A stretch of DNA of 64,000 nt from Deinococcales bacterium (GTDB lineage Bacteria; Deinococcota; Deinococci; Deinococcales; JAAFIG01): NCBI GenBank assembly GCA_013298595.1, contig JAAFIG010000016.1, positions 20,047 through 84,046 of the forward strand. Direction: 5' to 3'. Positions within the stretch are counted from its first letter, which is position 1. Each line of letters opens with the position of its first letter. The notes below the pieces were generated by a model, which was not told the origin of the DNA, did not search any database, and was given only the letters and a program-made list of their open reading frames with translations. A program made the position numbers and the translations under genes. Of the stretch, positions 36,562 to 45,606 are shown piece by piece.

Positions 36562-36581
36562 AGCGAGGCATGTCTCTACGG
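36562..36581. repeat. partial REP-like repeat
   Basis: GAGCGAGGCATGTCTCTACG resembles the right half of the 15811 palindrome with substitutions. It lies between GT2 B and uvrC, whose 3' ends converge here. Confidence 0.4.
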
Positions 36582-36605
36582 ATAACGGGATAAATGCACC
36601 CACTT

Positions 36606-38441
36606 CTATGAATTTAGCGCAAAATGAGCCTTAATCACTTTGGCAAAATTGCCACCAATCCCGGGCACACCCGCAATTTGCTCGAGACTTGCAGCTCGAA
36701 TTTCCTCAAGGCTGGTGAAATGCTCGAGTAAAGCTTCTTTGCGTTTGTCGCCAATACCGGGTACATCGTCAAACACCGATTTCATCATCGCTTCTGCGCG
36801 AAGCTTTCGATGGTAGGTAATGGCATAATGATGTACTTCGTCACGCACAGCAATCATCATCCGTAAAGCTGGGTGTGTCTCGAGTAAGCGCACTTCGCGG
36901 TTTTTACCAATTTCAGAACCTGTGGTCAGCCACCATTGTGCGCCATACATACTTGGCAGGATCAGGGTTTCTTCGCGTTTGGCGAGTCCCACCACAGGCA
37001 CTTGTACCCCAGCTTCGCGTAGCGCATCCAATGCCGCATTGACTTGTCCCCGTCCACCATCAATCATCAGTAAATCTGGCATGGGTAACTTCTCGGATAA
37101 ACTGCCTGTGAAACGCCGCAGCACGGTTTGGCGCATACTGGCATAATCATCAGGGTGATCTAAACCTTTAACCTTAAACCGCCGATACTCGCCTTTTCGT
37201 GCCCGTCCACCTTCAAACACCACCATCCCCGAGACAATATGGGTGCCAAATAAATTGCTGTTATCGTAACCTTCGATGCGCCACGGACGCTCTGGAAGCG
37301 CTAGAACTTCTTTTAATGCTTCGAGTCCAGGGTTTTCACCTCGTTTCTCGAGTAAAGCAAGTTCGGATTCCAAACCTGTTAAAGCATTACGGGTTGCCAT
37401 CTCGAGCAAATCCACTTTTTCACCACGTTGCGGGTGGCGTAATTCGACTTTGCGGTTAGCCCGAGTGGACATAAATTCTTGCCAGACTGCAGCATCTTCA
37501 AATTCAACTGGCACCAATACTAACGGCGGAATTTGCATGGCAACACCGTAGTAATCCTGCATAAAGGCTTTAAGGATTTCTTCGCTACTGCTCTCCTCTG
37601 CCCCAGTAAGAAAGCGTTTATCGCGCCCAATCACCCGCCCAGCCCGCATTTGAAAGTGTTGCACCATGGCAAACTCGCCGGCTTGGGCAACCCCAAGAAA
37701 ATCCATATCCTCGAGACCCGTATTTAAAGCCACTTGTTGATCGGAACCAAAAAGTTTTTCGACTGCTTGCACCCGATCCCTTATACCTGCGGCTAATTCA
37801 AATTCTCGGTTTTGCGCTGCTTCACGCATGGCATCGCGCAATTTCTCGAGCACATCATTGGCTTTACCCTCGAGTACCCCTGTCACATCTGCCACAGCTT
37901 CGGCGTAATCTTCAGGGGTAGCATAACCGACACAAGGCGCGAGACAGCGCTTCATATGAAAATTCAGGCATGGGCGTTTTTTGGTTTGAAACGGAATTCC
38001 CGAGTTTTTGCGTAATGGAAACGTCGTATCTATCAAGTTTTTAGCCCGCCAAACCGCTCTCGAGTCTGGGTAAGGACCATAGTATTTTCCACCGTCCTTT
38101 ATCACTTTACGAGTCACCACCAGCATCGGGTATAACTCTTTGGTCAGTTTCAAAAACGGATAATGCTTATCATCTTTAAGCAGCACATTGTAACGCGGAC
38201 GATGCTGCTTAATCAGATTCGCCTCGAGCACCAGAGCTTCCACTTCGTTGGTTGTCACGATCGTCTCGAGCGAACCCGCATCTCGAGTAATCCGACTTGA
38301 CTTACCAGCACTCTTAAAATGCTGCCCTATACGGGTTTTAATGTTATTGGCTTTACCAACATAAATGACCCTACCAGCAGGAGTACGAAAAATGTACACA
38401 CCAGACTGCGTTGGTAAAACTGGAACTTCTTCAAAGGTCAC
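36606..38441 (-). CDS. uvrC: excinuclease ABC subunit C
   Basis: 611 residues, the normal UvrC length. The N-terminal GIY-YIG nuclease reads [24 protein letters not shown] motif lies near residues 195-230, the RNase H-like nuclease domain includes [12 protein letters not shown] and [12 protein letters not shown], and a C-terminal helix-hairpin-helix pair includes [16 protein letters not shown] and [12 protein letters not shown]. It makes both incisions in nucleotide excision repair with UvrA and UvrB, which are elsewhere. GTG 38441 is fixed by TACAAT 6 nt upstream. Confidence 0.97.
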   Translation of the reverse strand: MTFEEVPVLPTQSGVYIFRTPAGRVIYVGKANNIKTRIGQHFKSAGKSSRITRDAGSLETIVTTNEVEALVLEANLIKQHRPRYNVLLKDDKHYPFLKLTKELYPMLVVTRKVIKDGGKYYGPYPDSRAVWRAKNLIDTTFPLRKNSGIPFQTKKRPCLNFHMKRCLAPCVGYATPEDYAEAVADVTGVLEGKANDVLEKLRDAMREAAQNREFELAAGIRDRVQAVEKLFGSDQQVALNTGLEDMDFLGVAQAGEFAMVQHFQMRAGRVIGRDKRFLTGAEESSSEEILKAFMQDYYGVAMQIPPLVLVPVEFEDAAVWQEFMSTRANRKVELRHPQRGEKVDLLEMATRNALTGLESELALLEKRGENPGLEALKEVLALPERPWRIEGYDNSNLFGTHIVSGMVVFEGGRARKGEYRRFKVKGLDHPDDYASMRQTVLRRFTGSLSEKLPMPDLLMIDGGRGQVNAALDALREAGVQVPVVGLAKREETLILPSMYGAQWWLTTGSEIGKNREVRLLETHPALRMMIAVRDEVHHYAITYHRKLRAEAMMKSVFDDVPGIGDKRKEALLEHFTSLEEIRAASLEQIAGVPGIGGNFAKVIKAHFALNS

Positions 38442-38447
38442 AAGGGT

Positions 38448-38453
38448 ATTGTA
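38448..38453 (-). promoter_or_regulatory. -10 box TACAAT before uvrC
   Basis: TACAAT on the minus strand is 6 nt before GTG 38441, with no Shine-Dalgarno, a clear leaderless-type start. Confidence 0.55.
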
Positions 38454-38556
38454 CTATTATGCTCAGGGCAAAACAAATCAAGCTCAGCCTCGAGCATGCA
38501 GTAGTAGCGTTCGTCCCTCGAGATTACACAAATTTACAAGCTACCAATATCTGAAC

Positions 38557-38562
38557 TATATT
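38557..38562 (+). promoter_or_regulatory. -10 box TATATT before the 38569 gene
   Basis: TATATT is 6 nt before ATG 38569. It supports this start and excludes the longer open frame that runs back over the uvrC promoter. Confidence 0.5.
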
Positions 38563-38568
38563 CTTTCT

Positions 38569-39315
38569 ATGAATCTCCAATTGACACCAGAACGTAAACA
38601 GATCATCCAAAATCTGAATGCAACAGGTATTCCTTACCTGATTCGAGAAGAATACCGTGATTTGATTTCATCTTGGGGCGCAAACAACGAAAATTTACTT
38701 TTTATTTGGGTGCAATATCCACAACAACCAGAAGACATCAGCGCCATTAGCAAAGCTGTTCTAGGAAAAGTAGAAAATAATTTTCAAGGATATAGCAGTT
38801 ACCTAGGCATATTTGGTTTAAGTTTTTGTCCACCACAGTCTCGAGAAGATTTTTTTAGTCAGTATCAACAACGAGTGATTGTTAACCACCAAGGTTTAGC
38901 CTTAAATTTTGCCAAATCCGAATCTGTGCTTGGTGATGTGTCAACAAAAACAGAAATACAGCTTCAAATAGATGATTTTCTTTCTGATATTGAAAGCTTA
39001 AACTTATTTGCTGTTCAGTACTTAGTTGTTGATGAATATCCGCAACAGTTTACTTCTACAACTCTTGGAACAAATACCATGATTCTTTGGTTGGGTATTT
39101 CTGAGGAAAACGAGAAACGCATTCGTAAAGCCAATGCGTTCATCACGGGCAATCCTCCAAAACGCGGGGAAATGCTCAAGCCACGAAAGTTTCAGCAAGG
39201 TGGAATTATCTGGCAGAACTATTATGACAATCTTGATTTTGAGGAATGCTATCAGCAACGTGACATTCTTAATATCCAAGGTATCACCGTGAATTTCTTG
39301 AAAAGACCGACTTGA
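38569..39315 (+). CDS. hypothetical protein, 248 residues
   Basis: A soluble protein rich in Gln, Asn and aromatic residues, without signal or membrane segment. Visible stretches include ENLLFIWVQYPQQPEDIS and an echo in the second half, TNTMILWLGISEENEKRIRK. YQQRVIVNHQGLALNFAKS in the middle parallels YQQRDILNIQGITVNFLKR at the end, so the protein may consist of two related halves. I recognise no family. It is A+T-rich with a single CTCGAG, unlike neighbours, suggesting acquisition. Confidence 0.55.
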   Translation: MNLQLTPERKQIIQNLNATGIPYLIREEYRDLISSWGANNENLLFIWVQYPQQPEDISAISKAVLGKVENNFQGYSSYLGIFGLSFCPPQSREDFFSQYQQRVIVNHQGLALNFAKSESVLGDVSTKTEIQLQIDDFLSDIESLNLFAVQYLVVDEYPQQFTSTTLGTNTMILWLGISEENEKRIRKANAFITGNPPKRGEMLKPRKFQQGGIIWQNYYDNLDFEECYQQRDILNIQGITVNFLKRPT

Positions 39316-39332
39316 GTAAAAATTGTTCAAAC

Positions 39333-39992
39333 CTAAGACACGAAATGAGAAATTTTGAACTTCTCGAGAACACGTACCTGATGCAAAAAAACTTGTGGAA
39401 CGCTCACCTCGAGTCCAGCAAAATCTGTGGCAACTCGAGAAAATAATGCAGCAGCAATATCTGGTTTTCCTGCCCACCATCCACTGACTGCGCCTTGGGT
39501 TTGGCTCGAGAACAGTTGTTGTTGGTGCCAGCAACCGCTGAATGGCATGGCGAGTATCATACTGATGGGTTTGTCTTGCTCAAAAGCAACATAGGCTATT
39601 AAATCTTTGTGGGCTTGCATGGCTTTGGTTATCTCGAGCGTGACCAGTTCTTGCCACTCGAGGGCATTATGCTGTTTGCACCATACAACTGCCAGTTGTT
39701 TAGCTTGAGTCCATGACACTTGTTCAATATAAATATCTGGGTTTTGTGTACCGTTCCACTCGAGAATCAGACCTTGGTACTCAGGCTTGCCAAGTGATTC
39801 TGGATTAACAATAAATACTGGGCGTTGCAATCTTTCTAACTCGAGCTTGAGAACATCTAACGACTCGAGTTTTTTGAGATACCCAGCATTGACCTCGAGA
39901 ATTGGTAAATTTGCATTCTGCAAAATCAAAAAATCAGTTGACTCGAGTTTCTGCTTGGCAAATAATGCCCAGTAATCCTCGAGCCAGCTCAT
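39333..39992 (-). CDS. hypothetical protein, possibly GNAT-like
   Basis: 219 residues, soluble. The second half, with LIAYVAFEQDKPISMILAMPFSG followed by GAVSGWWAGKPDIAAALFSRV, has the strand order of an acetyltransferase domain but no clear acetyl-CoA loop. The first half is Leu- and Glu-rich and unassigned. It starts 1 nt after the acylphosphatase stop, so it is the third gene of the unit 40703-39333. Confidence 0.45.
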   Translation of the reverse strand: MSWLEDYWALFAKQKLESTDFLILQNANLPILEVNAGYLKKLESLDVLKLELERLQRPVFIVNPESLGKPEYQGLILEWNGTQNPDIYIEQVSWTQAKQLAVVWCKQHNALEWQELVTLEITKAMQAHKDLIAYVAFEQDKPISMILAMPFSGCWHQQQLFSSQTQGAVSGWWAGKPDIAAALFSRVATDFAGLEVSVPQVFLHQVRVLEKFKISHFVS

Positions 39993-39993
39993 G

Positions 39994-40272
39994 TTAATAA
40001 CTAAAAAAACCTGTTAAACCTGTAGCTTCTGCCCATTGAACCTCGAGGGAACTAACCACTGCATGGGTTGAACCTTTTTTCAGGTGATGCAGTAATTGCT
40101 CGAGATCAGGTTTTTCACCTTCGGCAATCACTTCAACACGTCCATCGGCAAGGTTTTCGGTGTACCCCGTTAAGCGCAGAATTTCAGCTTGGCGTTGTAC
40201 AAAACGCCTATAGCCAACGCCTTGGACTTGACCAGATACCAAAACTGTTAAACGCAATGGTTTCTCGAGCAT
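39994..40272 (-). CDS. acyP: acylphosphatase
   Basis: 92 residues. [15 protein letters not shown] carries the phosphate-binding loop and catalytic Arg, and [13 protein letters not shown] carries the catalytic Asn. It hydrolyses acyl phosphates such as carbamoyl or acetyl phosphate in the cytoplasm. Its ATG shares a base with the stop of the upstream acetyltransferase (TAATG). Confidence 0.92.
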   Translation of the reverse strand: MLEKPLRLTVLVSGQVQGVGYRRFVQRQAEILRLTGYTENLADGRVEVIAEGEKPDLEQLLHHLKKGSTHAVVSSLEVQWAEATGLTGFFSY

Positions 40273-40703
40273 TAGAGGGTTTGGCGTAATAACGCCACCA
40301 CAGGTTCAAAACCAACTTTACGAGCTAAAGAAATGCTGGCTTCGTTTTCGGGATGGGTTTTGATTAAGCTACTACGAGCACCTCGGGATTTGGCTTCTCC
40401 TAAACCAGCCTCAAGTAATTGCGTGGCAACGCCTTTATTACGTGCATCTGGTTCGACAAAGTACGCGACAGACATTTCATCTGGGTTTTCTGGTGTCCAC
40501 CATGAAACCCCAAGTTTCTGACCGTTTTCTTCGGCAATATGAGCGAAACCTTCGGCGGAAACCATTTCCAGAACTCTTTCCACAGCCAGCTCGAGTGAGC
40601 CGTTGCCTTTGGCAATCAAGCGAGGATACTCGTGGTATGCCGCTTGAATTGAGTTCTTGAGGTAAGTTTCGTCGTTGTTGGAAGCTAAGCGAATCTGATT
40701 CAT
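40272..40703 (-). CDS. GNAT-family N-acetyltransferase
   Basis: About 143 residues. [23 protein letters not shown] is the acetyl-CoA loop (a variant R/Q-x-x-G-x-A), and [16 protein letters not shown] is the usual C-terminal segment. The start [13 protein letters not shown] at 40703 is typical; a longer frame to 40769 lacks support. The substrate is unknown. It is first gene of a three-gene unit with acylphosphatase, divergent from the nucleoside hydrolase. Confidence 0.8.
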   Translation of the reverse strand: MNQIRLASNNDETYLKNSIQAAYHEYPRLIAKGNGSLELAVERVLEMVSAEGFAHIAEENGQKLGVSWWTPENPDEMSVAYFVEPDARNKGVATQLLEAGLGEAKSRGARSSLIKTHPENEASISLARKVGFEPVVALLRQTL

Positions 40704-40786
40704 TCCAAAAGCTATTGTACACCCCCAAATTGCTTTGTGGTGTGATAAGTGACCATTTGTGTCGAACAACCTACAGATTCTTCGGG

Positions 40787-40792
40787 TAAACT
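40787..40792 (+). promoter_or_regulatory. -10 box TAAACT before the nucleoside hydrolase
   Basis: TAAACT lies 8 nt before ATG 40801 and no Shine-Dalgarno is present. Confidence 0.45.
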
Positions 40793-40800
40793 ATGCAGTA

Positions 40801-41724
40801 ATGAAAATGATTTTAGATTGCGACCCTGGTCATGATGATGCCATTGCGATGATGTTGGCATTTGCCAGCCCTGAACTCGAGGTTCTTGGTGTCACTGTTT
40901 CGTATGGCAATGTTGGACTCGAGAATACATTGCGTAATGCTTTGAAAATTCGTGAACTGTGCGGCTCGGACGTGCCTGTGTTTGCTGGTGTGCCACAACC
41001 TTTGGTGTCTACACGAATCTCTGCCGAGTTTGTTCATGGTCGCAGTGGCTTAGATGGTCCTGTACTTCCAGAACCCATTAGGGGGGCAGAATCTACTCGA
41101 GCCATCGATTTTATAATTGATTCGATTCTGGCACATCCGCGTGAAATCACGCTTTGCCCAATTGGTCCAATGACCAATTTAGCGATGGCAATGCGACTCG
41201 AGCCAAAAATTGTGCCACTGATTAAACAAATTGTCTTGATGGGAGGCAGCACAGGACTTGGTAATTGGTCTCCTGCAGCAGAATTTAATATTCTTTGCGA
41301 CCCTCACGCGGCAAAAATTTTATTTGAAAGTGGTGTACCAATCACGATGTTTGGTTTGAATGTCACCCATCAAGCCTTGGCATTACCACAACATATTGCA
41401 GCCATTCGTGGCAACGGCAATAAAACCAGTGTAGTAGCAGCCGAGTTACTCGAGTTTTTCAAATTGTCTTATCAAAAACGCTATGGTTACGCAGGTCCTG
41501 CACTACACGACCCTTGTGTGATTGCGTATTTACTGAAACCAGATTTGTTTAAACTCGAGAAGCTTAATGTTGTTGTGGACGACTCAAGCGGAGCTTCTTT
41601 TGGGCGGACTGTGGTGGATGTTTATCATGTGCTTGATAAACCAGCCAATGCCAATGTTGCCCTTGAAGTAGATGCTGATGGTTTTTTTGCACTGATTGCT
41701 GAGCGCTTAGCAACCTTGCCTTAA
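40801..41724 (+). CDS. inosine-uridine preferring nucleoside hydrolase family protein
   Basis: About 307 residues. The N-terminal ILDCDPGHDDAIAMMLA is the calcium-binding Asp cluster of the family. ICPIGP-type LCPIGPMTNLA, MGGSTGLGNWSPAAEFNI and ALHDPCVIAYLLKP complete the active site. It splits ribonucleosides into base and ribose. The convergent PfkB kinase gene could phosphorylate the released sugar, giving a salvage pair. Cytoplasmic; no signal. Confidence 0.88.
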   Translation: MKMILDCDPGHDDAIAMMLAFASPELEVLGVTVSYGNVGLENTLRNALKIRELCGSDVPVFAGVPQPLVSTRISAEFVHGRSGLDGPVLPEPIRGAESTRAIDFIIDSILAHPREITLCPIGPMTNLAMAMRLEPKIVPLIKQIVLMGGSTGLGNWSPAAEFNILCDPHAAKILFESGVPITMFGLNVTHQALALPQHIAAIRGNGNKTSVVAAELLEFFKLSYQKRYGYAGPALHDPCVIAYLLKPDLFKLEKLNVVVDDSSGASFGRTVVDVYHVLDKPANANVALEVDADGFFALIAERLATLP

Positions 41725-41780
41725 CAGCCAAATTCAATTTCAGCACGGGAGGGGAAAGGACTTTCGCAGGAATTCTATTT

Positions 41781-42905
41781 CTAAGATGCGCGTTTGCGTC
41801 CGCGTTTCTTGGGTTCTTCTGTTATTTCAGGACTCGGAGCGGGTTTGGCAGCCACTACAGCAGGTTTGACTGCTGGACTTGGTGCTTTTACAGCTTCGAC
41901 GGGTTTGGGTAGGTCTTTTGGTTTAACTCGTTTACCAGAGCGTGTTTGCTTAGCAATTACTCGAGCTGCCCGAGTTGCTTCTTCTTGTTCTAATCGTTCA
42001 AAAATATCATTATGGGTTAAAGCTGTGCCTTGTGCACCAACCACCATTGCAGCCAATGCTCCTGCGACATTGGCATAAGCAACTGCTCGAGCACTGGTAA
42101 AACCCGACATAATGGCATGGGCAAAAGCTGCAGTAAAAGCATCGCCTGCGCCTGTGGTATCAGCAACGCTGGCAATGGCGTACCCCTCGAGTAATTCGGA
42201 TTCTTTCGGAGTCCACAGCAGCGCGCCATGTGCGCCAACTTTAACCACAACGGTTTGTAAACCCAATGCGCCAAGATGCCCAACTGCTTCGGAAATACTG
42301 TCTTTACCTGTGATCCGAAATAACTCGAGTTGGTTCATCAATAAATAATCGGCGCTTTTCACCATCCCGAGTAATTCTGTACCTGCATCGTTAACTGCGC
42401 CAGTACCAAGGTCTATAAAGACAGGAATCTTTTTTTGTTTGGCTAAACCAATGGCTGTTTGGGTGTACTCGCGTTGTGCACCGCCAATTAAAGCATATGC
42501 ACTGATTATCAGCGCATCGTTATTCTCGAGGGTTTTGGCATTAAACGCAGCTACTTCCAATAACCGATTTGCTCCACTTGCCGAGATCATGGTGCGTTCG
42601 GCATTGGGTGTGACCAAAATTGTGACAGTACTGGTCATGATGTGTTCGTCGAACTGAATAGCTTCTAAATTGACCTTAGCACGCCGTAAATTCTGCAATG
42701 CCACTTTTTCAAATGGATCAGCCCCAACTCGAGCAGCCAATGTCACTTCGTGCCCTAAACAAGCAGCATGAAACGCCATTGTCCCCCCTGCTCCTCCGGG
42801 CAATAACACTGTACTGGTTGGTGTGATATCTTCACCCGCGACAGGGATATGTTCAAGAAAGTGCATATGATCCACAGTGACATCGCCAATAACGTAAAAC
42901 TTCAA
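41781..42905 (-). CDS. PfkB-family carbohydrate kinase with basic C-terminal tail
   Basis: 374 residues. Residues 1-320 are a ribokinase-like domain with LPGGAGGTMAFHAACLG and the C-terminal signature DTTGAGDAFTAAFAHA. The last 50 residues are unusual: rich in Pro, Ala, Val and Lys, ending PKKRGRKRAS, disordered and AT-hook-like. The family phosphorylates ribose, adenosine or fructose derivatives. The neighbouring nucleoside hydrolase suggests ribose or a nucleoside. The start is a TTG at 42905 behind AGAGGTG. Confidence 0.75.
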   Translation of the reverse strand: MKFYVIGDVTVDHMHFLEHIPVAGEDITPTSTVLLPGGAGGTMAFHAACLGHEVTLAARVGADPFEKVALQNLRRAKVNLEAIQFDEHIMTSTVTILVTPNAERTMISASGANRLLEVAAFNAKTLENNDALIISAYALIGGAQREYTQTAIGLAKQKKIPVFIDLGTGAVNDAGTELLGMVKSADYLLMNQLELFRITGKDSISEAVGHLGALGLQTVVVKVGAHGALLWTPKESELLEGYAIASVADTTGAGDAFTAAFAHAIMSGFTSARAVAYANVAGALAAMVVGAQGTALTHNDIFERLEQEEATRAARVIAKQTRSGKRVKPKDLPKPVEAVKAPSPAVKPAVVAAKPAPSPEITEEPKKRGRKRAS

Positions 42906-42970
42906 GGTTCACCTCTAAACGACTAGAATATCAGCAGTATAACGGTTTCTCGAGTCTTACGTTAGGGTGC

Positions 42971-42976
42971 TAGAAT
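42971..42976 (+). promoter_or_regulatory. -10 box TAGAAT before the SCP2-like gene
   Basis: TAGAAT ends 5 nt before ATG 42982 without a Shine-Dalgarno. Confidence 0.4.
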
Positions 42977-42981
42977 CTGGT

Positions 42982-43407
42982 ATGGAAAAACTTTTATTGT
43001 TTAGTCCCGAATGGGCTGAACGCACTGCCAGCATTATTGCTGCCAGTACTGGTTATCAAAAAGCCGCTGCCACATGGGAAGGTGCCATGATTTTTACCCT
43101 ACAAGCCGATAGTGGCTTAGGTATCCCCGAGAATCGCTCGGTTTTTTTTGATTTACATCGAGGTGAATGTCGTGCTGGGCGGGTTGCTAGTCCTGCTGAT
43201 CTCGAGCAAGCCACCTATATTGTCAGTGCTGATGCGTTTACTTGGCAACAAGTGATGACAGGTAAGCTCGAACCAATTGCTGGTTTATTACGCGGCAAAC
43301 TCAAACTGGCTCGAGGCAATATGGCAGTCTTAGCGCGGTATGTTTTAGCCGCCAAAGAATTAGTCAAATGCGCTGGTGATGTGCCAACCATTTTTCCTGG
43401 TGAATGA
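42982..43407 (+). CDS. SCP-2 sterol-transfer-like domain protein
   Basis: About 141 residues. FFDLHRGECRAG, TYIVSADAFTWQQVMTGKLEPIAGLL and KLKLARGNMAVLARYV match the SCP2 lipid-binding fold, including the usual W-x-x-v-x-G segment. It probably binds an acyl or other hydrophobic ligand in the cytoplasm. The stop overlaps the ATG of the zinc dehydrogenase, so the two should act on the same substrate. Confidence 0.75.
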   Translation: MEKLLLFSPEWAERTASIIAASTGYQKAAATWEGAMIFTLQADSGLGIPENRSVFFDLHRGECRAGRVASPADLEQATYIVSADAFTWQQVMTGKLEPIAGLLRGKLKLARGNMAVLARYVLAAKELVKCAGDVPTIFPGE

Positions 43408-44444
43408 TGAAAGCCGTTACTTTCCAAGATATTGGTAGTGTGGCTGTGCTCGAGACTCCAGAGCCGACTTTAGAATTGCCATCTGATGTGATTGTTCGTG
43501 TGACACGTTGCGCTATTTGTGGTTCGGATTTACATTTGTACCACGGCGAAATCCCAATGATGCCAGGCGATACTTGTGGGCATGAATTCACAGGTATCAT
43601 CGAAGATACTGGCTCGAGTGTTGGTAAATTCAAACGTGGTGACCGAGTAGTTGGCACTTTTCATACCGCTTGTGGTTCGTGCAATGCCTGTCAACGCGGC
43701 GAGTACCATTTATGCGCCAGTGCAGCTGTTTATGGCTTTGGACCAATTTATGGTGCACTTAATGGTTCGCAAGCCGAATATGCCCGAGTACCTTTTGCCG
43801 ATATCAATTTACGCCACATCCCAGACAAACTTGAGGATGAAGCTGCCTTATTTGCTGGTGACATCCTAACAACTGCTTACGGTGCAGCTCGTAATGCCAA
43901 TATCAGCGCAGGCAGCAGCGTTGCCATTATTGGTTGTGGACCCGTTGGTATCATGGCAATCCAAAGTGCTTTAGCATTAGGAGCCACCCGAGTGATTGCC
44001 ATAGATTTACTCGAGGAACGCTTACAACTCGCCTCGAGTCTGGGGGCAGAAATCATCAATGCCAGCAATAGCGACCCTGTTGGTCGGATTATGGCACTCA
44101 GTGATGGCGAAGGTGTGGATGCAGTCATTGAAGCCGTGGGTGGCTCGAGAACGATTTTACTGGCTTTTGAAATGGTACGACCAGGCGGACATATCTCGGC
44201 TGTTGGTATTACTGCCACCCAAACCTTTGACTACCCATTAATGCAAAGTACCACCAAAGACATTACTTTTCGGGTTGGGCTTGCCAATATCCACCGCGAC
44301 ATAGACAAAACCCTTGCTCTGATAGCCAACGGTAAAATAGACCCAACAGTTGTGATCTCGCATCGTCTAGCACTCGAGGAGGCTGCTGAGGGATACCATT
44401 TATTTGATACTCGAGTAGCCAGTAAAGTGATTCTGATACCTTGA
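43404..44444 (+). CDS. zinc-dependent medium-chain dehydrogenase
   Basis: 346 residues. RCAICGSDLHLYHG and CGHEFTG give the catalytic zinc site. CGSCNACQRGEYHLC supplies four cysteines for the structural zinc, and VAIIGCGPVGIMAIQSA is the NAD-binding fold. It resembles threonine/sorbitol/formaldehyde-type dehydrogenases. The alcohol substrate is not evident. ATG 43404 and ATG 43407 are adjacent alternatives. It is coupled to the SCP2 protein and followed by a partial REP repeat. Confidence 0.85.
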   Translation: MMKAVTFQDIGSVAVLETPEPTLELPSDVIVRVTRCAICGSDLHLYHGEIPMMPGDTCGHEFTGIIEDTGSSVGKFKRGDRVVGTFHTACGSCNACQRGEYHLCASAAVYGFGPIYGALNGSQAEYARVPFADINLRHIPDKLEDEAALFAGDILTTAYGAARNANISAGSSVAIIGCGPVGIMAIQSALALGATRVIAIDLLEERLQLASSLGAEIINASNSDPVGRIMALSDGEGVDAVIEAVGGSRTILLAFEMVRPGGHISAVGITATQTFDYPLMQSTTKDITFRVGLANIHRDIDKTLALIANGKIDPTVVISHRLALEEAAEGYHLFDTRVASKVILIP

Positions 44445-44458
44445 ATGATGCGGTAAAT

Positions 44459-44480
44459 CAGGCATGCCTCGCCACTACGG
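44459..44480. repeat. partial REP-like repeat
   Basis: CAGGCATGCCTCGCCACTACGG matches the right half of the 15811 palindrome with one substitution in the CCCCTACG end. It sits between the dehydrogenase and the ACT gene. Confidence 0.5.
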
Positions 44481-44522
44481 TTCCCCTTTGCCCTTCAACA
44501 CAAAATATGGTCAAATAATCCC

Positions 44523-44945
44523 ATGACTGTTTCCACTGTCCGCAGCGATTACTCAACTCGAGGAAATGATGTTCTGGATGTACTCGAGGGAGAGTACGTA
44601 CTGATTTCGTTGCCAGCACAAGTCGAAATTACATTACCTCGCAGCAATGCTTTAAGAGTGTTACTACAAGACCCATTTGAAACAACCCTGATTCTCGAAG
44701 TCAGTGCTTGGTTAGGTATTGCCAATAAGTACCCCGAAGCAAAAGCCAATCGCAATTACCGAGCGATTCGACTTTCTCAGGATTTCCCACTCGAGACCAT
44801 TGGTGTGATGGCAAAACTCACAGCCGCTTTAGCACAAGCTGGAGTGAGTATCATGGCGTACAGCACCTTTAAAACCGATGTGGTTCTGGTACGCGAATGG
44901 GAATTAGCTCAGGCACTTGGCGCATTGTGGGATTTACGTTTTTAA
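44523..44945 (+). CDS. ACT-domain protein
   Basis: 140 residues. The C-terminal half, FPLETIGVMAKLTAALAQAGVSIMAYSTFKTDVVLV, is a tandem-ACT-type small-molecule-binding module of the kind annotated ACT_7, found in short stand-alone proteins. The N-terminal half has YVLISLPAQVEITLP and repeats the beta-alpha-beta style weakly. It probably binds an amino acid in the cytoplasm. Target unknown. Confidence 0.7.
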   Translation: MTVSTVRSDYSTRGNDVLDVLEGEYVLISLPAQVEITLPRSNALRVLLQDPFETTLILEVSAWLGIANKYPEAKANRNYRAIRLSQDFPLETIGVMAKLTAALAQAGVSIMAYSTFKTDVVLVREWELAQALGALWDLRF

Positions 44946-44959
44946 CCCAAGCCTGACAA

Positions 44960-45370
44960 TTATTTTTGCGTTAAATTAAACATAAAAACACGTTCTTGTT
45001 TAGCCCCATTAGGCAATTGTCGAATCATTTGCATCTCGAGAATAGCAGCTGGTAAACCAGTTGGTAAATTCTGTTTCACCACAGCCAGAATTTGTTGGGC
45101 TGTTTGTTCGGCTTGTTTCCCTTGGCTTGGATCAAAAGTTACGGGCACAGTCAGTTTTAATTTATTTTTACCATTGACACTCTCAAAACCAAATTTTGCA
45201 TCTTTGATATTAGGCACCACACGTTGCAATTCTTTCTCGAGCTTCTGGACTTGTTGAAAACCCTGAGTCACAAGTGGCGCTGCCTGATTCCAAATCCATA
45301 AACCACCGACCACTAAGCCACCCACAACCAAGACCAAAATAACACCACAACCAATCAGGAAATTCTTCAT
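44960..45370 (-). CDS. small membrane-anchored hypothetical protein
   Basis: 136 residues. One N-terminal span (FLIGCGVILVLVVGGLVVGGLWIW) is followed by a polar domain of about 105 residues with LKLTVPVTFDPSQGKQAEQ. The N terminus is cytoplasmic by the positive-inside rule, leaving the domain outside. No named family recognised. It stands alone and divergent from the 45607 gene. Confidence 0.55.
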   Translation of the reverse strand: MKNFLIGCGVILVLVVGGLVVGGLWIWNQAAPLVTQGFQQVQKLEKELQRVVPNIKDAKFGFESVNGKNKLKLTVPVTFDPSQGKQAEQTAQQILAVVKQNLPTGLPAAILEMQMIRQLPNGAKQERVFMFNLTQK

Positions 45371-45500
45371 ACCTTAGTTTACCCAGTCATTTTTTACGAT
45401 GATGAGTAAAGCAAGTAACACGCCTATCGTCTGGTGTTGCACCAATCAGCAAACCTCAAGAATAGCTTTCTGGAAAGCATTTTTAAATAGTTTCACTCCA

Positions 45501-45518
45501 TGCGACGTTCATGCGACG
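45501..45518 (+). promoter_or_regulatory. direct heptamer repeat TGCGACG with 11-bp period
   Basis: TGCGACG (45501-45507), TTCA, TGCGACG (45512-45518). Heptamers with a 4-bp spacer are the type of site bound by SARP/AfsR regulators. GCAAACTA follows about 10 nt later at the expected -10 place. It lies upstream of the secreted-protein gene at 45607. A related repeat is next to the regulator gene at 49567. Confidence 0.55.
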
Positions 45519-45606
45519 CTCCTTTGTGCAAACTATTCACAGCACTCGAGAAATTCAATCGTTCCAACCTCGAGTTGCAAATAAACTTCATTTCTTTGGA
45601 GGCATC

